Notes under the pieces: generated by a model
What the model was told of the DNA's origin: nothing
The model's input: only the letters and a program-made list of their open reading frames with translations
Database searches by the model: none
Shown here: positions 46,801 through 55,333 of the stretch, piece after piece
How the letters are laid out: each line of letters starts with the position of its first letter
How positions within the stretch are numbered: the first letter of the stretch is position 1
Made by a program: the position numbers and the translations under genes
NCBI RefSeq assembly: GCF_900142255.1
Contig: NZ_FRAF01000007.1
Coordinates: 1-64,000, forward strand
Length of the DNA: 64,000 bases
Direction: 5' to 3'
Source of the DNA: Alicyclobacillus tolerans
Lineage (GTDB): Bacteria > Bacillota > Bacilli > Alicyclobacillales > Alicyclobacillaceae

Positions 46801-46980
46801 GAAAAACGAACCCCCTTACTCACAAAAACGAGAAGGGGGTTCATCCAAATCCGATGCCACCGTCTTCTCATCTTCGGAATGAAAACCATTCCTCTGAAAT
46901 TGGCACCGTGCCGACATATTGGCCGGTTGCCGAGGCTTCGCAGGGTCAGTCCCTCAACCTCTCTTGATAAGAGCGTGGTT
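46801..46980 (-). ncRNA. SAM-I (S-box) riboswitch with terminator
   Basis: Read on the minus strand, the aptamer begins CTCTTATCAAGAGAGGTTGA (46973 downwards), continues GGGACTGACCC and GAAGCCTCGGCAACC, all core S-box sequences, and closes P1 with GATGAGAAG near 46864-46872. A strong terminator follows, GAACCCCCTT...AAGGGGGTTC (46808-46842) with a T-run. High SAM should end transcription before the ATP-grasp and monooxygenase genes. The aptamer starts about 240 bases before the ATG. Confidence 0.97.
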
Positions 46981-47022
46981 CCTATGAAATTTAGTGAAAG
47001 CATAGCACGGAATCTGAAAAAG

Positions 47023-48291
47023 TCAAGTCAAATTCGTCAAAACTCCTTCCGGTCCAAAAAATTCATAGTGAATCCTATCTTCCTGAATACCTATAGAGTG
47101 CAAAATTCTATAAACTGCTTGCATAAACGGTGTGGGTCCGCAGAAGTAGACATCCGCGTTCTGCGGAACTAGCGGACGTAAAAAGTCGTCTGTGATATAG
47201 CCGCTTAGTTGATGACGTTGAAGCGCTTCATCTTCAACTGTGGGTTTTTCGTATATGGTGTAAACTGATAAATGACTGTGTGTTTCTGCTAATTCTTCAA
47301 CATAATTAGCAAAAGCGTGTACACTACCTTGCAATGCAGCATGAATATAGACAATCGGCCGTTTGTCTCCAGATTAAATCAATGTATTGAGCATCAAAAT
47401 CATAGGCGTCAAGCCAACACCGCCACTGATCAGAACGATGGGTAAATCATGCGAGCGATCTAATGTAAATACTCCTGCAGGAGCACTGACCTCAATGACA
47501 TCACCTACACCAATTTGCTCGTGAAGATAAGAAGATACGACACCGGCTGGTTTTTCTTGAATGGCACTCTCTTTTTTGACAGAAATCCGATAATAGGGTA
47601 AACCAGGCGCATCCGACAAGCTGTATTGACGCAAATGAACAAACGGTTGATCTTTCGGTTGAACGCGAACCGTAATATATTGACCAGGGATAAAATAAGC
47701 TATGGCACCTTGATCAACAGGCTCTAGATAAAAAGATGTGATGACATCGCTCTCCTTAACTTTGCGTTTGACCTGAAATGAACGAAAGCCACTCCACCCA
47801 CCCGGTTGTGCGGATGCTTGTTCATCAAACTGTTGTTCCATTTGCATGAAAGTGGATGCTATTACACCATACGCTTTCTCCCAAGCTGCCAGAATGTCCG
47901 GGGTCGCCGCTGAACCCAGCACATCTTGAATAGCAAGCAGCAAATTTTCCCCCACCACTGGGTAATGCTCTTTTTTTACACCCAAACCGCGATGTTTGTG
48001 GCCAATTTGACGCACGGATGGCAAAATAGCTGAAAGATTGTCAATATGCTGTGCAGCCGCATATACCGCATTGGCCAATGCCATCTGTTGCTGCCCTTGC
48101 TGTTGATGCGCATGATTGAACATATTTAACAATTCTGGGTGAGCTTCAAAAAGACGTTCATAAAAGCGTCGTGTAATGGCTTCCCCGTGAACTTGCAAAA
48201 CAGGAACAGTAGATTTTACAATCTCTATCGTTCGATCGTCCAGCATCTTCATCGTATTGATTTTTTCTAAATTAGATACTACGGCGGTCAT
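47023..48291 (-). pseudogene. hmp: Flavohemoglobin (Hmp) gene interrupted by one in-frame stop
   Basis: Two frames in the same phase encode the parts of one Hmp of about 422 residues, separated only by TAA at 47374-47376 in LNTLI-stop-SGDKRP. Relatives have Glu there, so GAA to TAA is the simplest cause. The globin domain (HKHRGLGVKKEHYPVVGE with the proximal His), the FAD motif RQYSLSDAPG and GGVGLTPM are upstream of the stop; the rest of the NAD domain, including YFCGPTPFMQ and YEFFGPEG, is downstream. Hmp turns nitric oxide into nitrate. Without readthrough the product lacks NAD reduction. ATG 48291 follows GGGAG. Confidence 0.9.
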
Positions 48292-48367
48292 CTGAACCAC
48301 TCCCTTGTGGATGGATAACTATTTTTTCTTTGGCATTTATGAAAATACGCTCCTTTTTGGAAAGTCT

Positions 48368-48385
48368 CTGTGACTACAGTCACAG
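48368..48385. promoter_or_regulatory. CRP/FNR-type operator between hmp and its divergent regulator
   Basis: CTGTGACTACAGTCACAG: perfect eight-base arms around AC. It contains TGTGA-N6-TCACA, the CRP-type consensus. It lies 24 bases before the regulator's ATG and 76 bases before hmp, a place from which both genes can be controlled. Confidence 0.8.
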
Positions 48386-48409
48386 AAAACCTGACGAAGG
48401 TGTGACGAA

Positions 48410-48925
48410 ATGACATGGATAAAATTGCATCGTGGCGAATGCTTATTTCGCCAAGGTGAAATGGGTTCGCTTTATCGTTTGCATACTGGACTATTGAAAG
48501 TCGTGCGCTACCAAGCAGACGGACAAGCGCTGCTATTTAATATTTTGCTGCCGGGTGAACTGTTTCCTCACCATTCGCTGGTCAGCCCCAAGCCTTACCA
48601 CGGAAACGCTATAGCCATGATGGATTCGGAAGTCGAAGTTATCAATTCAGAGGATTGGTACCACCAATTAGAGGAGAACCCTTATTTATATAGAGAAGTA
48701 TCTCTTTCCCTGCAACATAAATTGCGTATGATGCAAGAACGGATTGACCAGTTAACTACCGTTACAGCCAAAGAGCGTTTTAACGCTTTCATCCACTGGT
48801 TTAAACAAGAATTTCCTGATATCGATCCGCTCTCCATCTTCACACAAGAAGAAATCAGTCAATTCATGGGCCTGCGCAGAGAGACACTCAATCGCTTGTT
48901 ACGAAAACCGGCCAATTTTTCGTAA
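48410..48925 (+). CDS. Short Crp/Fnr-family transcriptional regulator
   Basis: 171 aa, some 50-60 residues shorter than the typical family member. It begins almost inside the cyclic-nucleotide-binding beta-roll (KLHRGECLFRQGEMGSLYRL), then LPGELF, the dimer helix (~90-118) and the HTH FTQEEISQFMGLRRETLNRLLRK (~144-166). The usual wing after the recognition helix is cut short. There is only one Cys, so an Fe-S switch as in Fnr is unlikely. Divergent from hmp with a shared palindrome, so it probably controls hmp in response to nitric oxide or redox state; this is inference. SD GAAGGTG. Confidence 0.88.
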   Translation: MTWIKLHRGECLFRQGEMGSLYRLHTGLLKVVRYQADGQALLFNILLPGELFPHHSLVSPKPYHGNAIAMMDSEVEVINSEDWYHQLEENPYLYREVSLSLQHKLRMMQERIDQLTTVTAKERFNAFIHWFKQEFPDIDPLSIFTQEEISQFMGLRRETLNRLLRKPANFS

Positions 48926-48940
48926 CCAAAAGGCGAATAT

Positions 48941-49882
48941 CTAATTGCTGGTTTGTTCAGCATTGGCTTCTTCTTTTTTCTTGATTTGTTGAAGAAGGCG
49001 CATCATTTGCTGTAGTATCTCGGACTTGAGTGCCTCTTCGTGATCGTCTGAGAACAAACTGATGCGAATGGAATAGGTTGCAGGTCCAATATCTGCAATC
49101 CAAACCTCCGGGCGAGCATCTTCATCATTAAACCTTTTCATTAAAAAAATTCTTGCTTCGTGTAGAAAAGTATCTACAGGTACAGCGTGATCGACATCAA
49201 AACGGAAATGTATGCGGTGCTTTCCTGGGGTGGATTTGTTTTCCAGAAATGACTGCGCAATAATTCCATTAGGAATCATTTGCAAATAACCATCGGCACT
49301 TTCAATCTCTGTGTACATCAGGTTAATATCACGGACGACACCAAAATACATGGGACGCATTGCTTCGTGAGGATAGCTTGGCATTAAAAGAGGAAATTGC
49401 CAGGCTACAATGCCAATTGGGTCTCCGACTCGGAAAGGCCGAAACAAAAGCAACCATATACCGCCAATAATGTTGGCAAACACCGTTTGGCCTGCCAAAC
49501 CTACAATAACCGTAATAAAGGTTCCACCAAAAATGACACTGGGTAAGCCGACCCCAAACGCAGTCAATGCGCTAATGATAACTGTCAAAAAAAGCAACAG
49601 TCGAGCAACATAGCGAAAGAGCGTGGAACGCTGTGGGCCCAATTTATTCAACGAAATGCGAAATAAATTGCGCTCTAAAATCGTGGATACAATACCACCT
49701 ACCGCAAACACAAGCAAAGCTTTGACAATATCAAGCCAAGTCTTAGGAATATGTTTTAAAAAGCCAGAACGAGTATCTACACCTATCATAATGGCAATAG
49801 ACACTACAATGAGAATGACAATGGATAGAATCGTATTCCGCAACAACCTCGGACTGCGCGATCCATCAGGAGAGCGTTTCAT
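48941..49882 (-). CDS. MscS-family mechanosensitive channel
   Basis: 313 aa. Four N-terminal membrane helices, with the pore-lining third helix GTFITVIVGLAGQTVFANIIGGIWLLLFRPFRVGD-type region (about residues 135-170), the beta domain start RPFRVGDPI, IPNGIIAQSFLENKS, and a C-terminal alpha/beta domain with a charged tail. Opens under membrane tension to release solutes on osmotic downshift. The first residues are basic. It is convergent with the Crp/Fnr gene and stands alone. Confidence 0.92.
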   Translation of the reverse strand: MKRSPDGSRSPRLLRNTILSIVILIVVSIAIMIGVDTRSGFLKHIPKTWLDIVKALLVFAVGGIVSTILERNLFRISLNKLGPQRSTLFRYVARLLLFLTVIISALTAFGVGLPSVIFGGTFITVIVGLAGQTVFANIIGGIWLLLFRPFRVGDPIGIVAWQFPLLMPSYPHEAMRPMYFGVVRDINLMYTEIESADGYLQMIPNGIIAQSFLENKSTPGKHRIHFRFDVDHAVPVDTFLHEARIFLMKRFNDEDARPEVWIADIGPATYSIRISLFSDDHEEALKSEILQQMMRLLQQIKKKEEANAEQTSN

Positions 49883-50012
49883 CTGGCAGCGCCTCCATTT
49901 CTAACTTGAAAACTCCCAATATCCATCTTAATCATTCTTTTCAAGAAAGGCCAACTTCAGGCACACTTTGATGACTCACGGTCTTTATGGGAAAGCATAA
50001 AAAGGGGAATCT

Positions 50013-51164
50013 ATGATGCGTATTGCCATACTGGGTTCAGGAGTAGCCGGGCTAGCTGCTGCTGCAGCGTTGCAACAATCCGGCATCGATTACGTGTTGT
50101 TCGATCGCGATGCAAACCCGTTAGATGGGGGGGCTGCATTGATTTTATGGCCTAACGCGCTTTTCGCGTTGAATCAATTGACGAGTGAAAAAATCTCAGA
50201 GATTGCACAACATCCTCTCAAAACTGGAGTCTTGCTTGAAGAAACAAGCACCCTTCTTTTGCAACTTCCTCTACATTGGATGAAGGAAGAATTTTCTCGT
50301 TATCCCATCTGTGTGCGCCGTTCCCATCTCCTTCATTGGTTATGGGATATACTGGATCGACCAAAAATTGAACAAGATACGGCAATCCACACTGAAATGG
50401 GAAGAAACCAAAAAATTTATGTGGAATTTGGGAGTGGCCGAAAAGATTGTTTTGATGGAATCATTGCGGCAGATGGTATTCATTCCAATATTCGCAAATC
50501 AATCTATGGTCATTTGCAGCGGCCAACTCGTTATCACGCTTGGCGAGCAATCATCCAAAACGCGTATGACATTCAATGGGATATGGCAGAATATTGGGGA
50601 TCTGGACGGCGATTTGGATATGCGCGAATCGACGCAGATCACCTATACTGGTTTGCTACACTCAACTACCGATGGATGCAAAAAGATGACCAATCCTTCC
50701 CTTCCATCCGTCATCAGTTCTCCAATCTGCCTGACTCGATACAGAAATGGATTGACCATACACCTAATCATGAAATTTTCAGCCATTCCATTTACGATAT
50801 AGCCCCAGGGTATCCTCTATCTTCAGGACCTCTTCTATTCATGGGAGATGCTGCCCACGCCATCACACCTAATTTAGGCTTTGGAGGCTGTCTTGCTCTA
50901 GAAGATGCACACGTTTTACTTCATGCATTGCAACAAGAAAAGGATTGGCAAAAAGCATGCGCACGTTTCGCAGTTTTACGAAAACGCAGAGTCGCACATA
51001 TGGCAAAATTTGCTCGCTGGCTCGGTGAATTCTCGCAAATAGAAAATCATTTAGCCATCCAACTGCGAAACAAAGCGTTCAGCCTTGCACCCAACTTTGC
51101 ATCCCAAAAAGTGTGGAGAAAATTGCTCACCTACAATCTCTTACCGCACCACAAAATAGATTGA
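50013..51164 (+). CDS. FAD-dependent aromatic-type monooxygenase
   Basis: 383 aa group A flavoprotein monooxygenase of the salicylate/PHBH hydroxylase type. FAD motif IAILGSGVAGLAAAAAL at the N-terminus, the Asp of the DG motif (DGIIAADGIHSNIRKSI), and LLFMGDAAHAITPNLGFGG near residue 280 are clear. It uses NAD(P)H to hydroxylate a ring or similar substrate. ATG 50013 follows AAAAGGGG. The promoter of the following CoA-transferase operon overlaps its stop codon, so the two units are regulated apart but may be one pathway. Confidence 0.9.
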   Translation: MMRIAILGSGVAGLAAAAALQQSGIDYVLFDRDANPLDGGAALILWPNALFALNQLTSEKISEIAQHPLKTGVLLEETSTLLLQLPLHWMKEEFSRYPICVRRSHLLHWLWDILDRPKIEQDTAIHTEMGRNQKIYVEFGSGRKDCFDGIIAADGIHSNIRKSIYGHLQRPTRYHAWRAIIQNAYDIQWDMAEYWGSGRRFGYARIDADHLYWFATLNYRWMQKDDQSFPSIRHQFSNLPDSIQKWIDHTPNHEIFSHSIYDIAPGYPLSSGPLLFMGDAAHAITPNLGFGGCLALEDAHVLLHALQQEKDWQKACARFAVLRKRRVAHMAKFARWLGEFSQIENHLAIQLRNKAFSLAPNFASQKVWRKLLTYNLLPHHKID

Positions 51165-51218
51165 AATATGCAAAATCTCATGTTATTCTATCGATTATAG
51201 GAATGTTATTCCTATAAT
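51161..51218 (+). promoter_or_regulatory. Promoter and 25-bp palindromic operator of the CoA-transferase operon
   Basis: TTGAAA (51161-51166), 17-base spacer, TATTCT (51184-51189); then the perfect inverted repeat ATTATAGGAAT-GTT-ATTCCTATAAT at 51194-51218, covering the likely transcription start. This is an ideal repressor site, probably for the IclR-type regulator encoded as third gene of the operon. Confidence 0.8.
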
Positions 51219-51231
51219 AGGTGGTGTATTC

Positions 51232-52419
51232 ATGCAACCTTTGCAAGGGATCCGTGTATTAGACTGTTCACGCATATTGGCAGGCCCGTTTTGTGCCATG
51301 AATTTGGCAGATCTCGGTGCAGATGTCATCAAAATTGAATCCGTTCAAGGGGGTGATGATACGCGCTATTGGGGACCTCCATTTATAGGTGGAGAAAGCG
51401 CTTACTATCTTTGTGCCAATCGAAACAAACGTTCCCTGGCGATCGATCTGAAGCATCCAGAAGGCCAAAAAATTCTCAATACACTGTTGCAACACACAGA
51501 CGTTTTGCTCCATAACTTTTTACCAGCTTCCGCACAACACCTTGGCCTCACTTATGAACAGGTTAGTGCTGTGAAACCTGACCTGATTTATTGTTCTATC
51601 TCTGGATTTGGCAGACAAAGTGACGAACCTGGTTATGACTATCTGATGCAAGCAATGGGCGGTCTCATGAGTATTACTGGTTACGCTGAAGCTGGCCCCG
51701 TCAAAGTAGGCGTTGCCATTACTGATGTTTGTACAGGTTTGTACGCAACCATTGCTATTCAAGCAGCACTGCGTGTTCGCGAACAAACTGGGCAGGGGCA
51801 GGCTATTGATATGGCGCTTTACGATACACAGCTTGCCATGTTAGTCAACGTCGCAAGCAATGTTTTGACAAGCGGCATTGATGCCAAACGCATAGGTAAT
51901 GGCCATCCAAACATTGTTCCTTATCAGCTTTTCCATACTCGTGACGGAGATGTGGTTATTACGGTAGGCAACGATAGACAGTTTAACGACTTTTGCCATG
52001 TTCTCCATCTTGACGAATTACCAACGGATCCGCGTTTTTCAACCAATGCCGAACGTGTGAAACATCGTGAAGACCTCTTGAAGCTGCTAGAAACAGCCAT
52101 GGCTCAACACTCTCAAGAAGAGGTTCTTTCTATGATGCGTGCTGCACGAGTACCCGCCGGACCAGTACAAAGTGTTAAAGAATCACTAGCTTCATCACTA
52201 ACGACCGAACGACAAATGATTTGGGAGAGCGAAAGTCACCCGACGATTGATAGATTACGACTGCTCGGCAGTCCTTTAAAACTAGAAAAGACTCCGCCAG
52301 TCTTTCGCCTGCCTCCTCCCAGACTCGGTGAACATAGCGAAATCATTTTAAAAGAATGTGGATTTTTGGAAAATCAAATTCAAACGTGGATCCATGAAGG
52401 GGTGGTAGCTACATGCTAG
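51232..52419 (+). CDS. Family III CoA-transferase (CaiB/BaiF)
   Basis: 395 aa. Moves CoA between carboxylic acids through a mixed anhydride on an active-site Asp, here in PGYDYLMQAMGGLMS (about residue 140-155 in family alignments). LDCSRILAGPFCAMNLADLGADVIKIE at the N-terminus and NRNKRSLAIDLK are family motifs, as is GQAIDMALYD. GGTGG precedes the ATG. It overlaps the acyl-CoA dehydrogenase gene by seven bases. With that enzyme it would activate a carboxylic acid to its CoA ester and then oxidise it. The acid is not known. Confidence 0.95.
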   Translation: MQPLQGIRVLDCSRILAGPFCAMNLADLGADVIKIESVQGGDDTRYWGPPFIGGESAYYLCANRNKRSLAIDLKHPEGQKILNTLLQHTDVLLHNFLPASAQHLGLTYEQVSAVKPDLIYCSISGFGRQSDEPGYDYLMQAMGGLMSITGYAEAGPVKVGVAITDVCTGLYATIAIQAALRVREQTGQGQAIDMALYDTQLAMLVNVASNVLTSGIDAKRIGNGHPNIVPYQLFHTRDGDVVITVGNDRQFNDFCHVLHLDELPTDPRFSTNAERVKHREDLLKLLETAMAQHSQEEVLSMMRAARVPAGPVQSVKESLASSLTTERQMIWESESHPTIDRLRLLGSPLKLEKTPPVFRLPPPRLGEHSEIILKECGFLENQIQTWIHEGVVATC

Positions 52420-53624
52420 ACTTCTCACTCAGCCAAGAGCAATTAGAGTTACAAAAAATGACACGAAAATTTGTCCAAACCGAAATTATTCCCTATATGA
52501 AGGAATGGGACGAACAACATCATTTTGAGATGGGTGTAGTGCAGAAATTAGCTCAGCTGGGGTTGATGGGCGTTTGCATACCTGAGAAGTATGGCGGCGC
52601 TGGCATGGATTATAACTCCTTAGCTATTGTCTGCGAGGAACTTGAATATGGAGATACCGCCTACCGAACTGCCGTCTCTGTACATACCGGACTTAATAGT
52701 ATGACTTTATTACAGTGGGGTACAGAAGAACAAAAAGAAAAATATTTAAAACCTCAGGCAGAAGGAAGCAAATTAGGTGCCTTCGGACTTACCGAACCTG
52801 GTGCAGGTTCAGATGCTGGTTCATTGCAAACCAGAGCACGACGTGATGGTGACAGCTATATTCTGAACGGATCGAAAATATGGATTTCCCTGAGTGACTA
52901 TGCTGACCATTTTTTAATTTTTGCGACGGTCGATCCGTCCAAGAAACATAAAGGTATCACAGCTTTCATTGTGGAACGCAACTATCCTGGTGTTACCACC
53001 CGACCGATTCGTGGCAAACTCGGTATTCATGGCGGGAATACAGGAGAAGTCATTTTGGAAGATGTTCGCGTACCAGCAGCAAACCGCCTTGGAGATGAAG
53101 GTGAAGGATTTAAAATTGCTATGTCTGCTTTGGACAACGGTCGATTCACTGTTGCTGCTGGTGCGACTGGATTAACGCGTGCTTGTTTAGATGCCTCCGT
53201 GAAATACGCCCATGAACGCAAGACGTTTGGTGTAGAGATTGGCAAACATCAGTTAGTTCAACAAATGATCGCCAAAATGGAAGCTGGTTACCAAACTTCA
53301 CAACTCCTTGTGTTTAAATCAGGTTGGTTAAAAAATCAAGGAGTCCGCAACACTCGTGAAACTTCACTTGCCAAATGGATTGCTTCCGATGTTGCTTTTC
53401 AAAGCGCCTCCGACGCCATTCAAGTCCATGGAGCCTACGGATACTCCAACGAATACCCGGTAGAACGTTATATGCGCAATGCTAAAGCCCTTGTTATTTA
53501 CGAAGGAACTCGCGAGATTCATACGATTATGCAGGCAGAATACGCTCTTGGATATCGAGAAGACAAAATTTTAAACCGGATGTTGCCGCCCTGGCCTTTC
53601 GCAAACTCTGGAGACTATCTGTAA
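52413..53624 (+). CDS. Acyl-CoA dehydrogenase
   Basis: 403 aa FAD enzyme. Motifs: GAFGLTEPGAGSDAGSLQTRA (FAD/substrate contact), ISLSDYADHFLIFA, HGAYGYSNEYPVERYMRNAKALVIYEGT with the catalytic Glu in the YEGT-type site. The YEGTREIH form and the paired CoA-transferase recall glutaryl-CoA or short dicarboxylyl-CoA dehydrogenases, but glutaryl-specific residues cannot be judged here. Translation is coupled to both neighbours: 7-base overlap before and TAATG after. Electrons would go to ETF, encoded elsewhere. Confidence 0.95.
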   Translation: MLDFSLSQEQLELQKMTRKFVQTEIIPYMKEWDEQHHFEMGVVQKLAQLGLMGVCIPEKYGGAGMDYNSLAIVCEELEYGDTAYRTAVSVHTGLNSMTLLQWGTEEQKEKYLKPQAEGSKLGAFGLTEPGAGSDAGSLQTRARRDGDSYILNGSKIWISLSDYADHFLIFATVDPSKKHKGITAFIVERNYPGVTTRPIRGKLGIHGGNTGEVILEDVRVPAANRLGDEGEGFKIAMSALDNGRFTVAAGATGLTRACLDASVKYAHERKTFGVEIGKHQLVQQMIAKMEAGYQTSQLLVFKSGWLKNQGVRNTRETSLAKWIASDVAFQSASDAIQVHGAYGYSNEYPVERYMRNAKALVIYEGTREIHTIMQAEYALGYREDKILNRMLPPWPFANSGDYL

Positions 53625-54421
53625 TGGATATTTGGCTTGAACCTGATTCATCAAAAGATAAAACACGCACTTCACAAACACTTGCTCGCGGTTTGCGCAT
53701 CTTGGATTGTTTTGTGACTTACGGTGAGGAATTGGGCGTGGCAGAGTTGTCTAACCTTCTTCATCTTCCGCGCACTGTAGTTGCTCGTTTAGTGACAACA
53801 CTCGCCGAACATGGCTATCTTGCTCAAAATCAAGAAAACAAAAAATATCGACTGGGTATGAGTGCCTATATCCTTGGCATGCATGCCAACCGGGAATACA
53901 GTTTACGCCAAATGGCTTGGCCATCTATGCAATGTCTAGCGGCCTCTAGTGGTGAAACGGTAAGTTTGACCATGCTGGATGAAGAACGTCTAGTAGGTAT
54001 TTGCATTGCATCCATCGACAGCCCGCTACCCATCAAACTGACAACACGTACAGGCAGCGTCCTCCCACTCCATCGTGGAGCTACACGCAAAATCTTGCTT
54101 GCTTACGCTAGTGAAGCTATAAAGGAAACCGTCCTGACGCAATTACAAGAAATATCCCAGAGTTCTCCAGATAGTGTGGAATCCTTGAAAAAGGAGTTAT
54201 TGGAAATTCGCAGGAAAGGATATGCCTATAGTGAGGAAGAATTGGATGACGGCGCTTTTGCAGTCGCTGCACCCATTCTTACCGAAAAAGGAGAACTGTT
54301 GGCAGGCATTGGCGTTGCTGGCCCCATTTATCGCAAAACAGAAGAAAGTTTGCAACGCCTCATCTCACTGATCCTATCTTCAGCTCGCGAGATAGAAAAG
54401 CGTTGGACACAACCCTTATAA
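53624..54421 (+). CDS. IclR-family transcriptional regulator
   Basis: 265 aa. Winged HTH at residues ~15-75 (ARGLRILDCFV...LGVAELSNLLHLPRTVVARLVTTLAEHGYL) and an IclR effector domain to the end (KLTTRTGSVLPLHRGATRKILLAYA, RKGYAYSEEELDDGAFAVAAPI). It shares one base with the stop of the dehydrogenase gene (TAATG). As the last gene of the operon it most likely controls the 25-bp palindrome at 51194-51218 and responds to the operon's substrate. Confidence 0.95.
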   Translation: MDIWLEPDSSKDKTRTSQTLARGLRILDCFVTYGEELGVAELSNLLHLPRTVVARLVTTLAEHGYLAQNQENKKYRLGMSAYILGMHANREYSLRQMAWPSMQCLAASSGETVSLTMLDEERLVGICIASIDSPLPIKLTTRTGSVLPLHRGATRKILLAYASEAIKETVLTQLQEISQSSPDSVESLKKELLEIRRKGYAYSEEELDDGAFAVAAPILTEKGELLAGIGVAGPIYRKTEESLQRLISLILSSAREIEKRWTQPL

Positions 54422-54442
54422 CAGGGTGTGTCCTTGCACTTT
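54405..54442 (+). terminator. Terminator at the end of the IclR operon
   Basis: GGACACAACCC pairs with GGGTGTGTCC with one bulged A, then TTGCACTTTT. It overlaps the last codons of the regulator gene. The T-run is poor. Confidence 0.65.
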
Positions 54443-54445
54443 TCA

Positions 54446-55288
54446 CTATTTGAGACCTGTCGTAGAAATACCTTGGATAAACCATTTTTGGAATATAAGG
54501 AATAAAATAGCTATTGGAATGGTAGCCATTACAGCTGCCGCCATTAAATATGGCCAATTTGTATAATATTGCTGTTGAAACATTACCATACCTAGCGGCA
54601 GGGTCCAAAATTGCAGTTTATTGGCTACAAGTAGTGGTAAAAGAAAATTATTCCAAGAACTCATGAACATCATGAGTGCCAGTGTAAGCATGGTAGGCTG
54701 CACCATAGGCAATGTAATTTGCCAAAAGATTCGCCACCGACTAGCACCTTCAATCACGGCTGATTCTTCCACTTCTTCCGGGATGTTCAAAAAGGCTTGT
54801 CGCATGAGAAACACGCCCATAGCCGAAACCAGTTGCGGTAATATCATGCCTGCGTAACTGTTGATAAGGCCAAGAGAGCGCAACTCGATATAGACTGGCA
54901 ACATGATGGATTGAAAAGGAATCATCAACATAGATATGACACCAAAGAACACTAGATTGCGTCCACGAAAATGAATTCTTGCTAAAGCATAGCCAGCGAG
55001 CGCATCCAGCAATAAATTTCCAATGACCACAACCACTGAAACCAAAGTACTATTCAGAAACCATCGCTCCATGGGAACTGTTTTCCACGTATCTATATAA
55101 TTTTTCCACAAAAAGGGGTGAGGAATCCAACGTGGCGGGTAGGCCAACGCTTGATTCAATGGCTTTAATGATGTGGAAAGCGACCAAAGAAACGGGATCA
55201 CCATAATAAGCGCACCAACGATTAAAATGAGCAGATACAGACCGCGAGATATGCGTCCCCATGTTTTTTGCGCTGGAGATACAATCAT
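54446..55288 (-). CDS. Sugar ABC transporter permease (MalG/CUT1 type)
   Basis: 280 aa with six membrane helices. The EAA loop is EESAVIEGASRWRIFWQITLPMVQPTM (about residues 180-206), which contacts the ATPase. It ends IFQKWFIQGISTTGLK, the typical MalG-type end. GGGAGGGTG precedes the ATG. Third gene of the binding protein - MalF-type - MalG-type order. No ATPase gene is present here, as usual for CUT1 importers that share an MsmX-like ATPase. Confidence 0.95.
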   Translation of the reverse strand: MIVSPAQKTWGRISRGLYLLILIVGALIMVIPFLWSLSTSLKPLNQALAYPPRWIPHPFLWKNYIDTWKTVPMERWFLNSTLVSVVVVIGNLLLDALAGYALARIHFRGRNLVFFGVISMLMIPFQSIMLPVYIELRSLGLINSYAGMILPQLVSAMGVFLMRQAFLNIPEEVEESAVIEGASRWRIFWQITLPMVQPTMLTLALMMFMSSWNNFLLPLLVANKLQFWTLPLGMVMFQQQYYTNWPYLMAAAVMATIPIAILFLIFQKWFIQGISTTGLK

Positions 55289-55333
55289 TTAACCATTCAC
55301 CCTCCCTCACTTTGCGCATTCAACAGCCATCGA

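Noticed and set aside
46801-46980. T-box leader
   Set aside because: The sequence has the S-box core (GAGGTTGAGGGACTG, CCTCGGCAACC) and no T-box bulge, so it is a SAM-I riboswitch.
47023-47334. A separate small gene for an oxidoreductase C-terminal domain
   Set aside because: It is in the same frame as the hmp part before it, with only a TAA between, and has no ribosome binding site. It is the 3' part of hmp.
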